Of a stretch of DNA of 64,000 bases, positions 24,411 through 34,649 are shown in pieces. This DNA comes from Isoetes taiwanensis (taxonomy: Eukaryota > Streptophyta > Lycopodiopsida > Isoetales > Isoetaceae). The stretch spans positions 4,634,050 to 4,698,049 of the forward strand of contig JAJEKV010000030.1 of assembly GCA_021234155.1 (NCBI GenBank). Direction: 5' to 3'. The notes beneath the pieces are model-generated. The model worked only from the letters and a program-made list of their open reading frames with translations, ran no database searches and had not been told where the DNA came from. Position numbers and translations under genes: made by a program. Numbering within the stretch: the stretch's first letter is position 1; each line of letters begins with the position of its first letter.

Positions 24411-25192
24411 TTACAGGTTTGGAAGGAAACAAGAGGTGGATGGCAATGACATCAAGAAGAAAAGAAAAAATATGAAGCAAAAAGATGATAATAGAAATTA
24501 TAAAAGAGTGTCACTTCTATATTTCAGATAAGAAGTCTCATGACACTGAATTTGTACAGCATTGCCTCTTAAAACATGCCACTTGGTTGGAGGCAAATGG
24601 TATTCAATATTCCAAGCATTACGTATGGTCAGATGGTTGTTCATCTCAATTTAAGTCTTCAAGACCATTCTATTTCTTGGGTAGATGGTACAGAGATCTT
24701 GGGAAGGAGATTATTTGGAATTTCTTTGGCAGCTCGCATGGAAAAGATGAGCATGATGGCCAAGGAGCAGTGGTAAAAAGATTTCTCACAAAGGAACAAC
24801 TGAAGTATAATGGGAGAAAACTCCAATGTGCTGCAGATGTTCGATTTTTAAATGATTTCTTTACCAACGAATATCATCGATTCGAGATACACACGGGTAA
24901 ATCTTGCACTTGTAGTACTTGAAGCACTTAGACCTGTATTTTATAATAATTATTATGTATGTTTGGTGATAGTTTACTAGTTTTGTACATATTGAAGGCC
25001 ATTTATGTACAAATATAACATTTTGAATCTTTTTTTTTTGTTATTGGAATGTTTACTTACCTGTACAACACTTACAGTACTTACAGCAGTTAAGCACTTA
25101 CAGCACTTGAATAATTGTCGCCTGCAGGTACTTTTGGGAAATTGATCTTCATAGTATAGATAGATCAGAAAGGTATGATGCTCAGACTCTCA
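24411..25192 (+). pseudogene. WSDG-type transposase-like gene (copy C/D), 5' part before the insertion
   Basis: An exon opens after TTACAG (24410) with a basic KKKRKNMKQKDD stretch. It then shifts frame to ECHFYISDKKSHDTEFVQ, WSDGCSSQFKSSRPFY and GSSHGKDEHDGQGAVVKR. It keeps the full WSDG...HGK core that copy B has lost. FTNEYHRFEIHTG follows, then a short intron, then YFWEIDLHSIDRSERYD, at which point a transposon interrupts the gene at 25193. The matching downstream half resumes at 30041. The N-terminal domain is absent: the DNA before 24411 does not match the start of copy B. The gene lies head-to-head with copy B, whose start is 284 bases upstream. Confidence 0.75.
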
Positions 25193-26726
25193 CACAAGGC
25201 GCCCAAAAAACAATCACCATCAGTTTTTTACAACTTGCATAAAATCACTATAAAAAAGAGATGTTACTAAGTGGGTTAATGTGTTGAATAACCACTAATA
25301 GTTACATTATATGGTTCTATGTATGACTTATCATTCTAGTTCGTTATAATAGTTAAGCATCATGGTTCTTTATGATAGTTTGTTTGTTTGGTTTATAGTA
25401 GTGCTTTATTGCTAAGTTTTAAGTATGTGTATTGATTAATAAGGCCATAAACCACTAATGAATTCAATTTTGATTGTTTGTGTAACTTAAAGTGCTTTTT
25501 AATGACACTAGCTACCTTATTTCATATAAACTAAGGTTGCTTTCTACAATAAAGTGTTGTAGTTTTTTATTATAGAGCATGGACTAACTACCAATAGTTT
25601 TTGCATTAAGATAGTGAACTAAATAAGGCATACTTTAAGTTGGAAACCATTGCCATTTCACGTCATAAACGATGATGAGTTCTCCATCATATTGCCAGTG
25701 GTTTTTTATCCATGTAATTATCATTTAGTTTATATCACCAAATTGAAATGCCTATTTTCTGCGTGATTCATGCAAATATGGTAAGTAATATCATGATTAT
25801 CGTGATCTAACGTTTTTTATTCAAGATAAATAACGTTCTTCATAATTTAAACCATGTGTAATAATTATCTTTTCTTTTTGGTTTCTCTTTTCTTTTGGTT
25901 TTTCATTGAGTTCTTCTTTATGTTTCTCACAGTTTGTAAGCTTTGCTTTTTGGGAATCGAACTCAAACACGATTAATCATAAATGATCAAACAAATACTG
26001 AGACGAAATCACTTCTTGCTATTATATAAGTAGAAGATGCAAGCCCAAGTAAGAATGAACACTTCTAGTATAATGGATAATTGCTCATTGTGATGCATTG
26101 ATTTACGGGAAGATATATCGAGTGAGAGGCAACAAATATATCAGATATATTGATCTACTGGCAAGATCACAAGAGAAAGACAGTTGGAGGCCAAAGATTA
26201 TTCTGAGGAAAAATGCTCGAGAATCTTGGACAAGGGGAATGTTGAAATATATAAGAATCATGCAGATGTATCAGAGAGAAGAAGCCAAGCATCTCAGAGG
26301 TCATGTCCCGAATAGGGCTCGGGACCACGCTCATACTGGAGAACAAGTACTCACATCAAGATAGACGCCGAAAAACAAGGGAAGGTGTCTACTACTGATC
26401 CAAGAAGGCCTTCATATAGTGCATGAAGTCGGTGGAGATCTGGCCAAATATAAGAACAATGAGTAATGATGTAACGGCTCTCTCCTCCACGTCATATATT
26501 CCGACAGGGAATGCTCGAGAAGCATGAGCAAGACCCTATAAATTGCACCAAAAGTGGTTGTAAACACAGACAAACTAAGGTAAAATTTTGCCTACATGCT
26601 TTTTGCACAGAGGCAACGATTCAGCATCCAATCATTTTTGGCAAGCACTGAACCAAGGACAGAGAAAGTTAAAGCATTCCTTGCTTGCTTGACCCCCTGA
26701 GAACAGAACCACTGACACGCTCTCAT

Positions 26727-27017
26727 CTATCTGTGTTCCATCTCCGTATCCCCCAACAACATCAGAAGGGCCTCCTTTAAGCTGAGAATATCCCCAGGAT
26801 TTGGGTCATTGGGGTGATCCGACAGAACGGTTATATCACCCATTAGAACCACGACATCGTCGCAGTGCCACAAATCCCCATTCTCTAACATCGTAAAGGG
26901 TCGTTGCCTTGTGAGCCAAACAATCGTGTCATCCTGGAAGACCAAGCGTAAAGGAGAACGGGGTGGGGTGCCTCCCTCGAATTCGAAGCTTGGCTTGCTA
27001 CCTCTCTGACATTGACA
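26727..27017 (-). CDS. Exon-like segment carried inside the CACTA-like element
   Basis: After a good acceptor (AATGTCAG, 27018-27025), a frame runs through PSFEFEGGTPPRSPLRLVF, DDTIVWLTRQRPFTMLENG and NDPNPGDILSLKEALLML to a stop. It has the composition of a real protein exon, with a small beta-rich segment and an acidic C-terminus, but I do not recognise the family. The DNA upstream on this strand (27.1-28.0 kb) holds several acceptor- and donor-like sites and pyrimidine-rich leader-like sequence with a (GAA)n run at 27646. It is therefore likely a host gene fragment captured by the transposon. No start codon could be fixed. Confidence 0.35.
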   Translation of the reverse strand, partial: CQCQRGSKPSFEFEGGTPPRSPLRLVFQDDTIVWLTRQRPFTMLENGDLWHCDDVVVLMGDITVLSDHPNDPNPGDILSLKEALLMLLGDTEMEHR

Positions 27018-28163
27018 TAAAGGAGGGCTCTGGCAGAACGTAAGAAAAATTGATCGACTCGCTTGAGCAAGTCTAGATTTAAACACGAATTTGACATAAA
27101 TAAAGTAGCATCACGCCACAATAATGATAATGCGAGAGGAGGCCAGGCTAGGCTCGCAATGCAGTAAGGTGATTAGCAAGAAAAGAAAAAACAAGAGCAA
27201 ATGATGAATCCAGGGAGGTAGAATCTGACATCCCTTATACAGGCTGGTCTGGCAAGCCAGATCGAGCATCCCACGTGCACCCTTGCCGCTCCGATGGAAC
27301 TGTAAAAAACTGTAAGAAACTTAAAAACTTTACAATGAAATCAGAGCAACAAAAATTTGCAGAAACAAGAAACAAGCATCCCTCATGCGGCTTGGCCGCT
27401 TCCATCCACCACTGCGCAGAACAAAAATACTAGAGTAATATTCTAATATCTACTCTAGGTAACCTCTTCAAAAACAGAAGAAACAGAGGGTTTCTTTCAA
27501 CAGCAATGTTATATTCCTGTTGAAACCTCTTCGGTGTTATTGAAACCACTTTGTTACCCCTACTGCTTGTCCACTGAATCCAAACCTAGAGTGTGTAGTA
27601 GAGCCCAACTGCTGTGCTTGTTCCAGGAGAAGAAAGTAGCAATAGAAGAAGAAGAAGAAGATATTTTAACGTCAATGTGCAACTCTAAAGACAAAACGGA
27701 CTAGGAAACCCTTAGAAAGCCTTCAAAAGCACGAAGAAAATAAAAAGGGAAAGGGTCTGCCCTGTGCGACTCTTACCTAGTCGCCTGAGATTCACGGAGT
27801 AGAGGCTGAATATGGAGGCAAAGTTGAGAAGCAGCAAAGATCTAGAGCGGCAAATGGCTGATGAGAGAGAAAAGGAGGGAAAGAAGGGTAATAATATTAG
27901 GCTATAAATGTACGTTTCCTTTCTTTTTATACAGTTCCGTATATGCTGGCATATATATGAATGTACTGAGAAATAATATTGAGTTGGCAATGATTTAGAG
28001 GACGGGTTCTCTGAAATAACCAGAGGCTTGAACATCAGCTAAACCATTAATCCACAAATGACAACTGGATCGACGATTCCGCCTCCGGAATAGAAAACGG
28101 CACAGCAATTCCGCTCAAACGGTCACCTGCATGTAAGAATCGACCAAAACTCCCAGTTGCCAT

Positions 28164-28264
28164 GTTGTGGCGGCCTGGAAGTGGGTCGCAGATTCCAGAC
28201 CCGCTCCCGGCTCCCGCCGGTCGCGGGGCCCATGGAATCTGCTTCCCACATTCCATGCCACCAT
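28164..28264. repeat. Long-armed hairpin (about 100 bp), GC-rich apex
   Basis: Left arm GTGGC...CTGGAAGTGGG..GCAGATTCCA pairs with right arm TGGAATCTGC..CCCACATTCCATGCCAC. The apex contains GACCCGCTCCCGGCT, which also sits at the apex of a different hairpin at 58971-59076. Confidence 0.7.
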
Positions 28265-29504
28265 ACATGAATCTCTGATCAAACAATAAACATCTTCACA
28301 AAAAATCCATGCAAAATAACATTGCTAATCATGGGTTGACCATTGTTCTACAGTTGGCTAGACATGGAAGGCCATTATGTTGATTTGTGTAGAGGTCATT
28401 GGGTTTATATTTTGATATATTGCATGAATATACAATACTATTGAAACCCCCAGTGACTCAGATGATTATATGTTTACTGCTTGGTATATTCCGTAAAATA
28501 TGTTTAAGAATGCTATGTGCCTACTTGTTAAGAGAATACCCCTTCCCCACCCTTGAGTGGTATATTCCATGAATATACCATAAAATATTGGAAAAGCCCA
28601 TCCCACACCCTTTTCGTCAATTAAATCTAAAACAAAAGGTGAGTTTACCAAAAGGCAACACCAACATATTCCGTCATTACAAATACACAATCCTTGGACC
28701 TTGTAATATCAACCAAACCCTTTAACATCCAAGGCTTGCCTGTTTTCAAGGTATTTTTGCTTTTGAGCCTATTTGGCTTTGGAACCTAAACATACGTGCA
28801 TACACGTGCCAACACCATAAGCAAATGCTAATGTCAAGTTAAAGGCCACTTTGATTGGACATTCAAAATAAGATCTCTTGAGACCAGCTTCTTATTGCTC
28901 ATTCTACTAATATTATATAATGAACCAACTGTTTTCGCATACATTATGCCAACCAAATACTAAGGTATGTCCTCGAAAACACTTCGGGGTGAGTTTTTTA
29001 AGCTTGATAGTAATTGAATCACTAATACCAGACCAATGCAATTCTACTACCACTGGAATGCCAGCAAAATACCATTCAGCATTTAACGTGGACCTAGGAT
29101 CGTGCAGCTTTGCTGCCACCAGGAGACATCCACATCATCATGCCACATCACCAAATTGATGACATCACCATCCTAGTCATCTGAGCTTCCACATCACCCA
29201 TATTTGACTTAAAGTTCAAAAATTCCAGCACATTGCGGCTCTGCTATTGCTGGACATCACTGTTAGGTACCAGCACTGTGTGGCTCTGCCATGACTAGTC
29301 ACCTATTTTGAGAACCTAGTTTGGGCACCAGGATAGTGTGGCCTTTCTACCATTGTAGGCACCAAGTTAAGCACCAAGATGTATTCCAAAGCAGTGGATT
29401 GGACACCAATATTGACATCAGGACTTTTTAATTAAATTCAATTTAATTCAATGTATTGAGCAATGTTGAGCAAAAGCAAACTAGCTTTTGGACCATGCAC
29501 TGTA

Positions 29505-29745
29505 TCCCCCTGTTTGGCCTAACTTGAGTAAGCGAGCATTTCATCTTGCTTCTAGTTGGATTTTGTGGTCTATCTGGCAGAGGCGATGTTTGTGTATTTT
29601 CCAGGTGCATGCAGACGTATTTAAGGTGTTCTTCTTATGTGTAGACGGGTGTTGGTGCCTAGTTGGGTCAGCCTATGGGTTTTAGTCATGCATGTGCCTT
29701 GTGTATTGCACCTTTGTTCTTGTCAATAAAAAGAGTCTCAAAAAA
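29505..29745 (+). mobile_element. 5'-truncated LINE 3' end
   Basis: A frame ending LASSWILWSIWQRRCLCIFQ resembles the last residues of plant L1-type LINE ORF2, after the zinc-binding region. It is followed by a short 3' UTR, an AATAAA-like signal (AATAAAAAGAG) and a run of nine A. This is the usual form of a heavily 5'-truncated LINE insertion. It sits inside the CACTA-like element near its right end. Confidence 0.55.
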
Positions 29746-30040
29746 AAATTAATAAAAATAAATAAAAAAGAATTAATCATAGAGTTGTTTTATCAAACCA
29801 TTACTAGTTCTAATGAACTATTATAGTATGCATAAAATAATCTCATAAACCATATGTAGTTTTAACAAACCACTATCACATTAAAAACCAACATTCATAA
29901 CCACTATCGATCCAAACAAACCACTATGATATGTAGTTTTCCTCTATCAAATAAAATCAGGCATAAAAAACACATATATTATGGTTTTTAGATGATCTGA
30001 GATTGGTTAAATGTAATAGTTTAATTTTAGGCTCCTTGTG

Positions 30041-30620
30041 TCAAAGGGACAACTAAAATTCATTGCATCAGGCCTTTTGATAGAGAAAATCCTTTGAAGC
30101 TTGCACATAGACCTTTGTCATGTTTTTGCATGTCTTGCCAGCAAGGGAAATGGGACTCCTGTAGCACTAAATCTCGTATAGGAGGTTGGGAAACAAATGA
30201 GTTGATCCCAAAAAAAAGCACAAGTGCAGGAAATTCCTGAGAATGAGGTTGTCTGAAGACGAGGAGACAGATAGTGAAGATGATGGTGACCATGATCTGA
30301 TCAGTTCTAATGTAGAAGTAGGGGACAATTTTGCGATGCAAAGAATGCGAAGAAGGCAATCTTTGAGGGTGTAGACTTTTATGTCCTGAAATGTATTGAG
30401 ACAAAGAACACATTACTAGATGATTATGAAGATGGCTGGGGCAATGTTTTTGGAATTGGTGAGGTCATACTTTCTGGCTACTATTACAAACAATTGGAAG
30501 GAGAATTAAGTTTTCAACTTCTTTTAGACAAACCACTGGCTACAATGTACAGCCACCTCGTTAGGCTTTGCAAATTTGACATGACTTTGGTGAAAGACTG
30601 TATAGTATGGATGAGCAGAC
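30041..30620 (+). pseudogene. WSDG-type transposase-like gene (copy C/D), 3' part after the insertion
   Basis: Continues the gene interrupted at 25193. The frame runs KIHCIRPFDRENPLKLAHR, then CFCMSCQQGKWDSC, a Cys cluster found late in this family. An acidic DEETDSEDDGDHD linker follows, then a C-terminal block (GVDFYVLKCIETK, GWGNVFGIGEVILSGYYY). That block matches the last block of copy B, which has NLF and RGDEVI. One or two frame changes occur near 30230-30330. It ends about 200 bases before the 3' end of the convergent coiled-coil/RING/FCP1 gene. Confidence 0.7.
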
Positions 30621-30824
30621 ATGCCAACAAATAATGAGCAGCCTGCCTTCAAGTTGATAACAATTTAAGAGCAGCAATTGTGCAAAGAAGATAAAAATAT
30701 TCATTGATAACTTAATAAGTATATCCAGGTCCAAAGTATATATCAAAATGTATACAAAATTGGCCAGCCTACATGAACAACAAAAATGGCTGGCTGTCAG
30801 TTGATTATTTACAATTTGTTTCAC

Positions 30825-33800
30825 CTAACTATTTACAAATTGTTTCAGGTGTTGCAAGGCAGAGTTGTTGATGAACTTGCTATCTGCCTGTTCAGTCAGC
30901 CACTTCACAAATGTAGAGTAATAGAGATTAAAAGAAACCTGCTGAGGATTTGCTGCATCCAACCTCTCAAGAATGTCCACGGCCTCCATATCAAAGAAAT
31001 CCACATATTGTGCTCTCTTCAATAATATCTTCCAGTTATCATCCACTGCAAGGGACCACAACAATGGAAATATGGAATCCACTAGTAAACTTGAACTTGA
31101 CTTAAATTCTTCAATACTCATGCTTGCTGCAATAACAGTTGTATAAGGTGGAGACAAGAATGTCTTATAAACTGAGTCGTCAACCAAAATACATCTTTCA
31201 CTATATTGAGGAAACTGGCAGTACACCTTTTCCAAGGGTTTCATGAACACTGGTTTATCAACATGTCCAGGAAACGTGAAAGGCATTTTGTCACAAAACT
31301 CTTGTCCCCAAATAAAAACAAACCTGTGTATAAGTAATGGACACAACTTCTCTAACACTTCCTTTGTATTGAAAGCACTCATAGATGACCATATAGCCAA
31401 GTCATTGTAAATACTTACCTTGTTTAAAAATTCTGTAACACCAGGCCTGAATAAAACTATCTTGTTTTTTGTATACTCTATAATGTGTGGGCCAGGTATT
31501 TCAAGTTTTTCCGACTTTGAATATGTTTTAACCAAAACGCCATTGAGGTCCATAATCAATAGCTTTCTACTCACAATGATATCTCTGCTATGTGCTGCTT
31601 TACCTATTTCTTCACTTGTTGAACCATGTTTGCTGAACCATGTTGGCTGAACCATCCCTGTATCAACACAATGTTGAACCATTGTTGGCTGAACTATATT
31701 TGCCTCAACTATATTTTCTGGAACAAAAGCTGGCTCAACACTTGTTTCAAATGTCTTGGCAACTGTATCAACACAATGTTGAACCATTGTTGGCTGAACT
31801 ATATTTGCCTCAACTATATTATCTCCCACAAAAGAAGACTCAACTATAGTTGGTTGAACTATAGTTTTTGGAGCTAATGGTTGTTGAACTATAGTTGCCT
31901 CAAGTATAGTTTTTGGAACTAAAGGTGGCTCTAACTTCTGATGTTGATTTGTCAAGTGCTTGAGTCTCAGGTGTAAATTCAAGAGTAATTGGCTTCACTT
32001 TTGCTTCTGCTCTCCTTTTCTTCACTTTATTGATGATGTTTGATTTCTCTTTTTCATTATCAAATCTGTTTGAATTTCGTGCAGACCTACATTAGAACAA
32101 AACAAATTCAAACAACTATTTAAATTTTTTTGATTAATAACACTCAAAATGTCAACCTTCTAATGGCTACAACACTTCCTTTCATTGATATGGAATTTGT
32201 CCCTGCATGGAATCAAGGCCAGTTAATTTTCATGTAACAGACTCTTGATTGAGACATATTCATTTTTGTCATTCAGAGCAGCAAGTATAGCTTGAAATAG
32301 AATACCTTCTTTTGGAGTTGGAGCCTGATCATCTACTTCAACAATGTCAGTGGCAGCAGATTGACCTGTCGTGATTATGCTTTCCCAAGTAGAAGCATTA
32401 TTAAGTGCTACAAGTGCTTCATCTATTGTTTGCCGCAACTCTAAACTTGTATGTACAGCAGCCTCTACTGCATCTTTCAGATTCTTCTTGCTTCTGAATG
32501 GATATGTCCTCTTAGTTGCTTCTCCTTTCCTGCTTGCTTTATCTTTGCTTTTCTGTTTCTTTGGAACCTGCACTTTTGATTTGGGTGAAACTTTTCTTTT
32601 CTTCGAATGTTCCTTCACCACTTCCATCTCTGTATCACTCTCTCGATGTGACTCTGAATTTGCTTTCCCCTCAACAACCTTCCCAAGGTTTTCTATAGCA
32701 GCTTCACCCTCATCTGTTAATATAACATTATTTGCTCCAATCTTTTAAGGAGATCTTGAAGTTGAGGGTAGCAGAGCAAGATTTCCAAGAGTTGATGTTC
32801 TCCTATCATGTACAATGGAAGGTGATCTCGTCCACATGCACTGTCATACCAAGCTCTAAAAATAAAGTAGAACTAATAGATGAAGTGCAAACAATGCATT
32901 TACCTTTAGCCAACAAAGCTGTGCACATTAAGTGATACTCATGATCACATTTTAGTTTTACTGATACCTGTAATTGTTGGAGAATGCTAATCCACATGCA
33001 GCACAAGCGTCCTCAAATAGCACAGGTATGCCTCTACTAACTGCATTGACTCTAATTGGTGAAAATTTCATACCTTTCAGTTCTTCCAAGTTTTTGAGGT
33101 TTGATCTCAGTATTGAGAGGTTATCCTTCATGTGAAGTTCACCTTGCAATTCATCCCTTCTTGATGCTGTGTTCGGATTGATCTTCTTGTAACTTGGCAT
33201 TTTTTTGCTGCATAGGTCTCAAGCATAATACCTGTTTCAAGCTTAGCAATGTCTTTCTCTAACTCTGGAGTTACCTGCAAATATTTTTTGAGTTCTAATT
33301 CTTTTTTCATTTGCTCAATATTATTGTTTGCTTCTGCCACATTGCCACTTAAAGCCTGGTTTGAGATATCCTCTGCTGCCAATGTGACAAGGATGTCATT
33401 CAACTCCAATGCACAAGCTTCTCTCTCACTAGAAATTCTGGTGATCTCATTCTCGATCACTTCTACATTCTGTAAAAATTTTGTGTTCAAAATAATAGAT
33501 TCTACTGCCAACTTCTTTTCCTCTTCAGCTTCTACCGTCTTCTTCTCTGTATTATTTTTTGGTTCCAATGATTCAGGCTTTCTACACTTCTTGTATTTCA
33601 TAATTTGAGCTTCAGCAGCAGCCCAGTTTACCTTGTGCTTTTCAGGATTTCTTTGTGCAGATATGCAATTTTCCCATGCAAAAGCATAGGCTATCTGTTT
33701 TCTGACCTCATTATTGCATAATCCCTCACTCTGATAAAGCTTTTTTATCAATGATTGTAATTCTTCTTTCAGATGTGGCTGTACCAGCGAGATTTTTATA

Positions 33801-33955
33801 CTGTGTCTGGAATTTATCTCCTCTCTCCAAACTGATAGCCAATCTTCAGTGGTAATTTTTCTCTCCAAATATTTCATTTTTAGAGCCAGAATTAGTCCAT
33901 CATCCGACAATCCATGCATTTCCACAAAATCTTCTACTGTCACTGCTTCTCCCAT
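30825..33955 (-). pseudogene. Coiled-coil / RING-H2 / FCP1-like phosphatase gene
   Basis: Starts at ATG 33955 (MGEAVTVEDFVEMHG). An N-terminal helical region with IAYAFAWEN and VNWAAAEAQ is followed by a long coiled coil to about 33060. A frame change occurs at an A7 run (33200). A RING-H2 finger follows: CAACGLAF, a further frame change at 32960, then CDHEYHLMC and CIVC, giving C-x2-C, C-x-H-x2-H-x2-C, C-x2-C. A basic Lys-rich segment (32745-32223) and a Val/Ile/Thr/Pro repeat linker lead to the C-terminal domain (31560-30825). This has KLLIMDLNGVLVKTY, LAIWSSMSAFN and CILVDDSVYKTFL. It is an FCP1/NLI-interacting-factor HAD phosphatase domain of the plant subgroup that naturally has DLNG instead of DLDE/DLDG. 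FCP1-like proteins remove phosphate from Ser/Thr, classically on the RNA polymerase II tail; the target here is unknown. The gene shares its N-terminal plan with the Ulp1-type gene at 15.7-19.3 kb. Confidence 0.65.
31640..31960 (-). repeat. 105-bp coding repeat in the FCP1-gene linker
   Basis: On the plus strand TATCAACACAATGTTG starts at 31661 and 31766 (period 105). In protein terms NIVEANIVQPTMVQHCVDT occurs twice, 35 residues apart, surrounded by shorter VPKTI/VQPTIV repeats. The linker is probably disordered and expanded by slippage or unequal exchange. Confidence 0.8.
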
Positions 33956-34270
33956 TCTGATGCAAAGAATTTGGCTTTCGGCTATGGCTATGGCGCGAGA
34001 AAGTTCGACTCAAAGCTATGGCTTATGGCTATGGCTTATGGCTATGGCGCGGGAACTGCAAGCATTAAATGCGTGACACAAGGCTGACGGGATCCAAGTA
34101 CTTGAGGTGCTGGGTGCTGTCGCGTTTTTTTTATCACCACTATAGAATTTACACCCAGAAGTCAATTTCGAGCCTCAAAATGATCATAGTTCAACCGCAT
34201 TTGCTAAGGAGATGATGTTGTGCCGAGATGGCAACAATTGCAGAGGTTTGCAAGTCATGCTTGATGGCAA

Positions 34271-34642
34271 CTATTTTAATCCAACAAATAGAGATAGCAT
34301 GGCCCCCATGTAGACATCTGTTTCTATGCTTCCATATGTTCCATAAACTAGTAAAAAAATATTATAAAACTCATCTCCATGCATCAATAAATCAATAAGA
34401 TTGTTTGGTTTATTTATAGAAAGAGTATCTTCACACCAAGTCCATAAATGATCCAATTTAGGGCATTTCAATATATGCTCCGTAGATTCAATATGATTAC
34501 AACCAAGGAGGCAGTTTATAAGTATAGGATTGAGACCAGATTTAGGTCTACTAGGATTGAAATGTCTAGCAATACTCTCCAAGTTAGATAAGCTTTTGTT
34601 GGCCAATAACCATATGAAATAAGAAACCTTAGGAAGGCCCAT
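34271..34642 (-). pseudogene. LINE-type reverse transcriptase zinc-binding domain (zf-RVT) relic
   Basis: The frame starts GLPKVSYFIWLLANKSLSN and continues CLLGCNHIESTEHILKCPK and HLWTWCED. This is the pattern of the zf-RVT domain found after the RT in plant L1-type LINE ORF2 (PK..FF.WLL, then Cys, His and LW). The rest of a LINE is absent. It directly follows, on the same strand and with only a frame change, a different kind of reverse transcriptase (next entry). Confidence 0.65.
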
Positions 34643-34649
34643 ATACTAT

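Larger units (their letters stand above)
25193..30040. mobile_element. CACTA-like DNA transposon (4,848 bp), non-autonomous
   Basis: The left end is CACAAGGCGCCCAAAA (25193) and the right end is TTTTAGGCTCCTTGTG (to 30040); inverted, they agree at 14 of 16 positions. TCA flanks both sides (25190-25192 and 30041-30043), a 3-bp target duplication as made by CACTA/EnSpm elements, whose termini usually start CACT[A/G]. Removing the element and one TCA joins the two halves of the host gene in frame (AQTL then KGTTKIHC). Subterminal zones at 25260-25560 and 29790-29950 repeat AACCACTA and TATAGTTT-like words on opposite strands, as in CACTA elements. No transposase frame was found inside. It carries an exon-like segment at 26.7-27.0 kb, a hairpin and a LINE tail. 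The terminus is CACAA and not CACTA, so superfamily assignment is tentative. Confidence 0.8.

Noticed and set aside
25940-25975. Minus-strand GAGTTCGATTCCC as a tRNA B box
   Set aside because: No A box or stem structure at the right distance.
31420-31877. Plus-strand frames rich in Leu, Asn and Tyr
   Set aside because: They are antisense shadows of the repeat linker of the FCP1-type gene.
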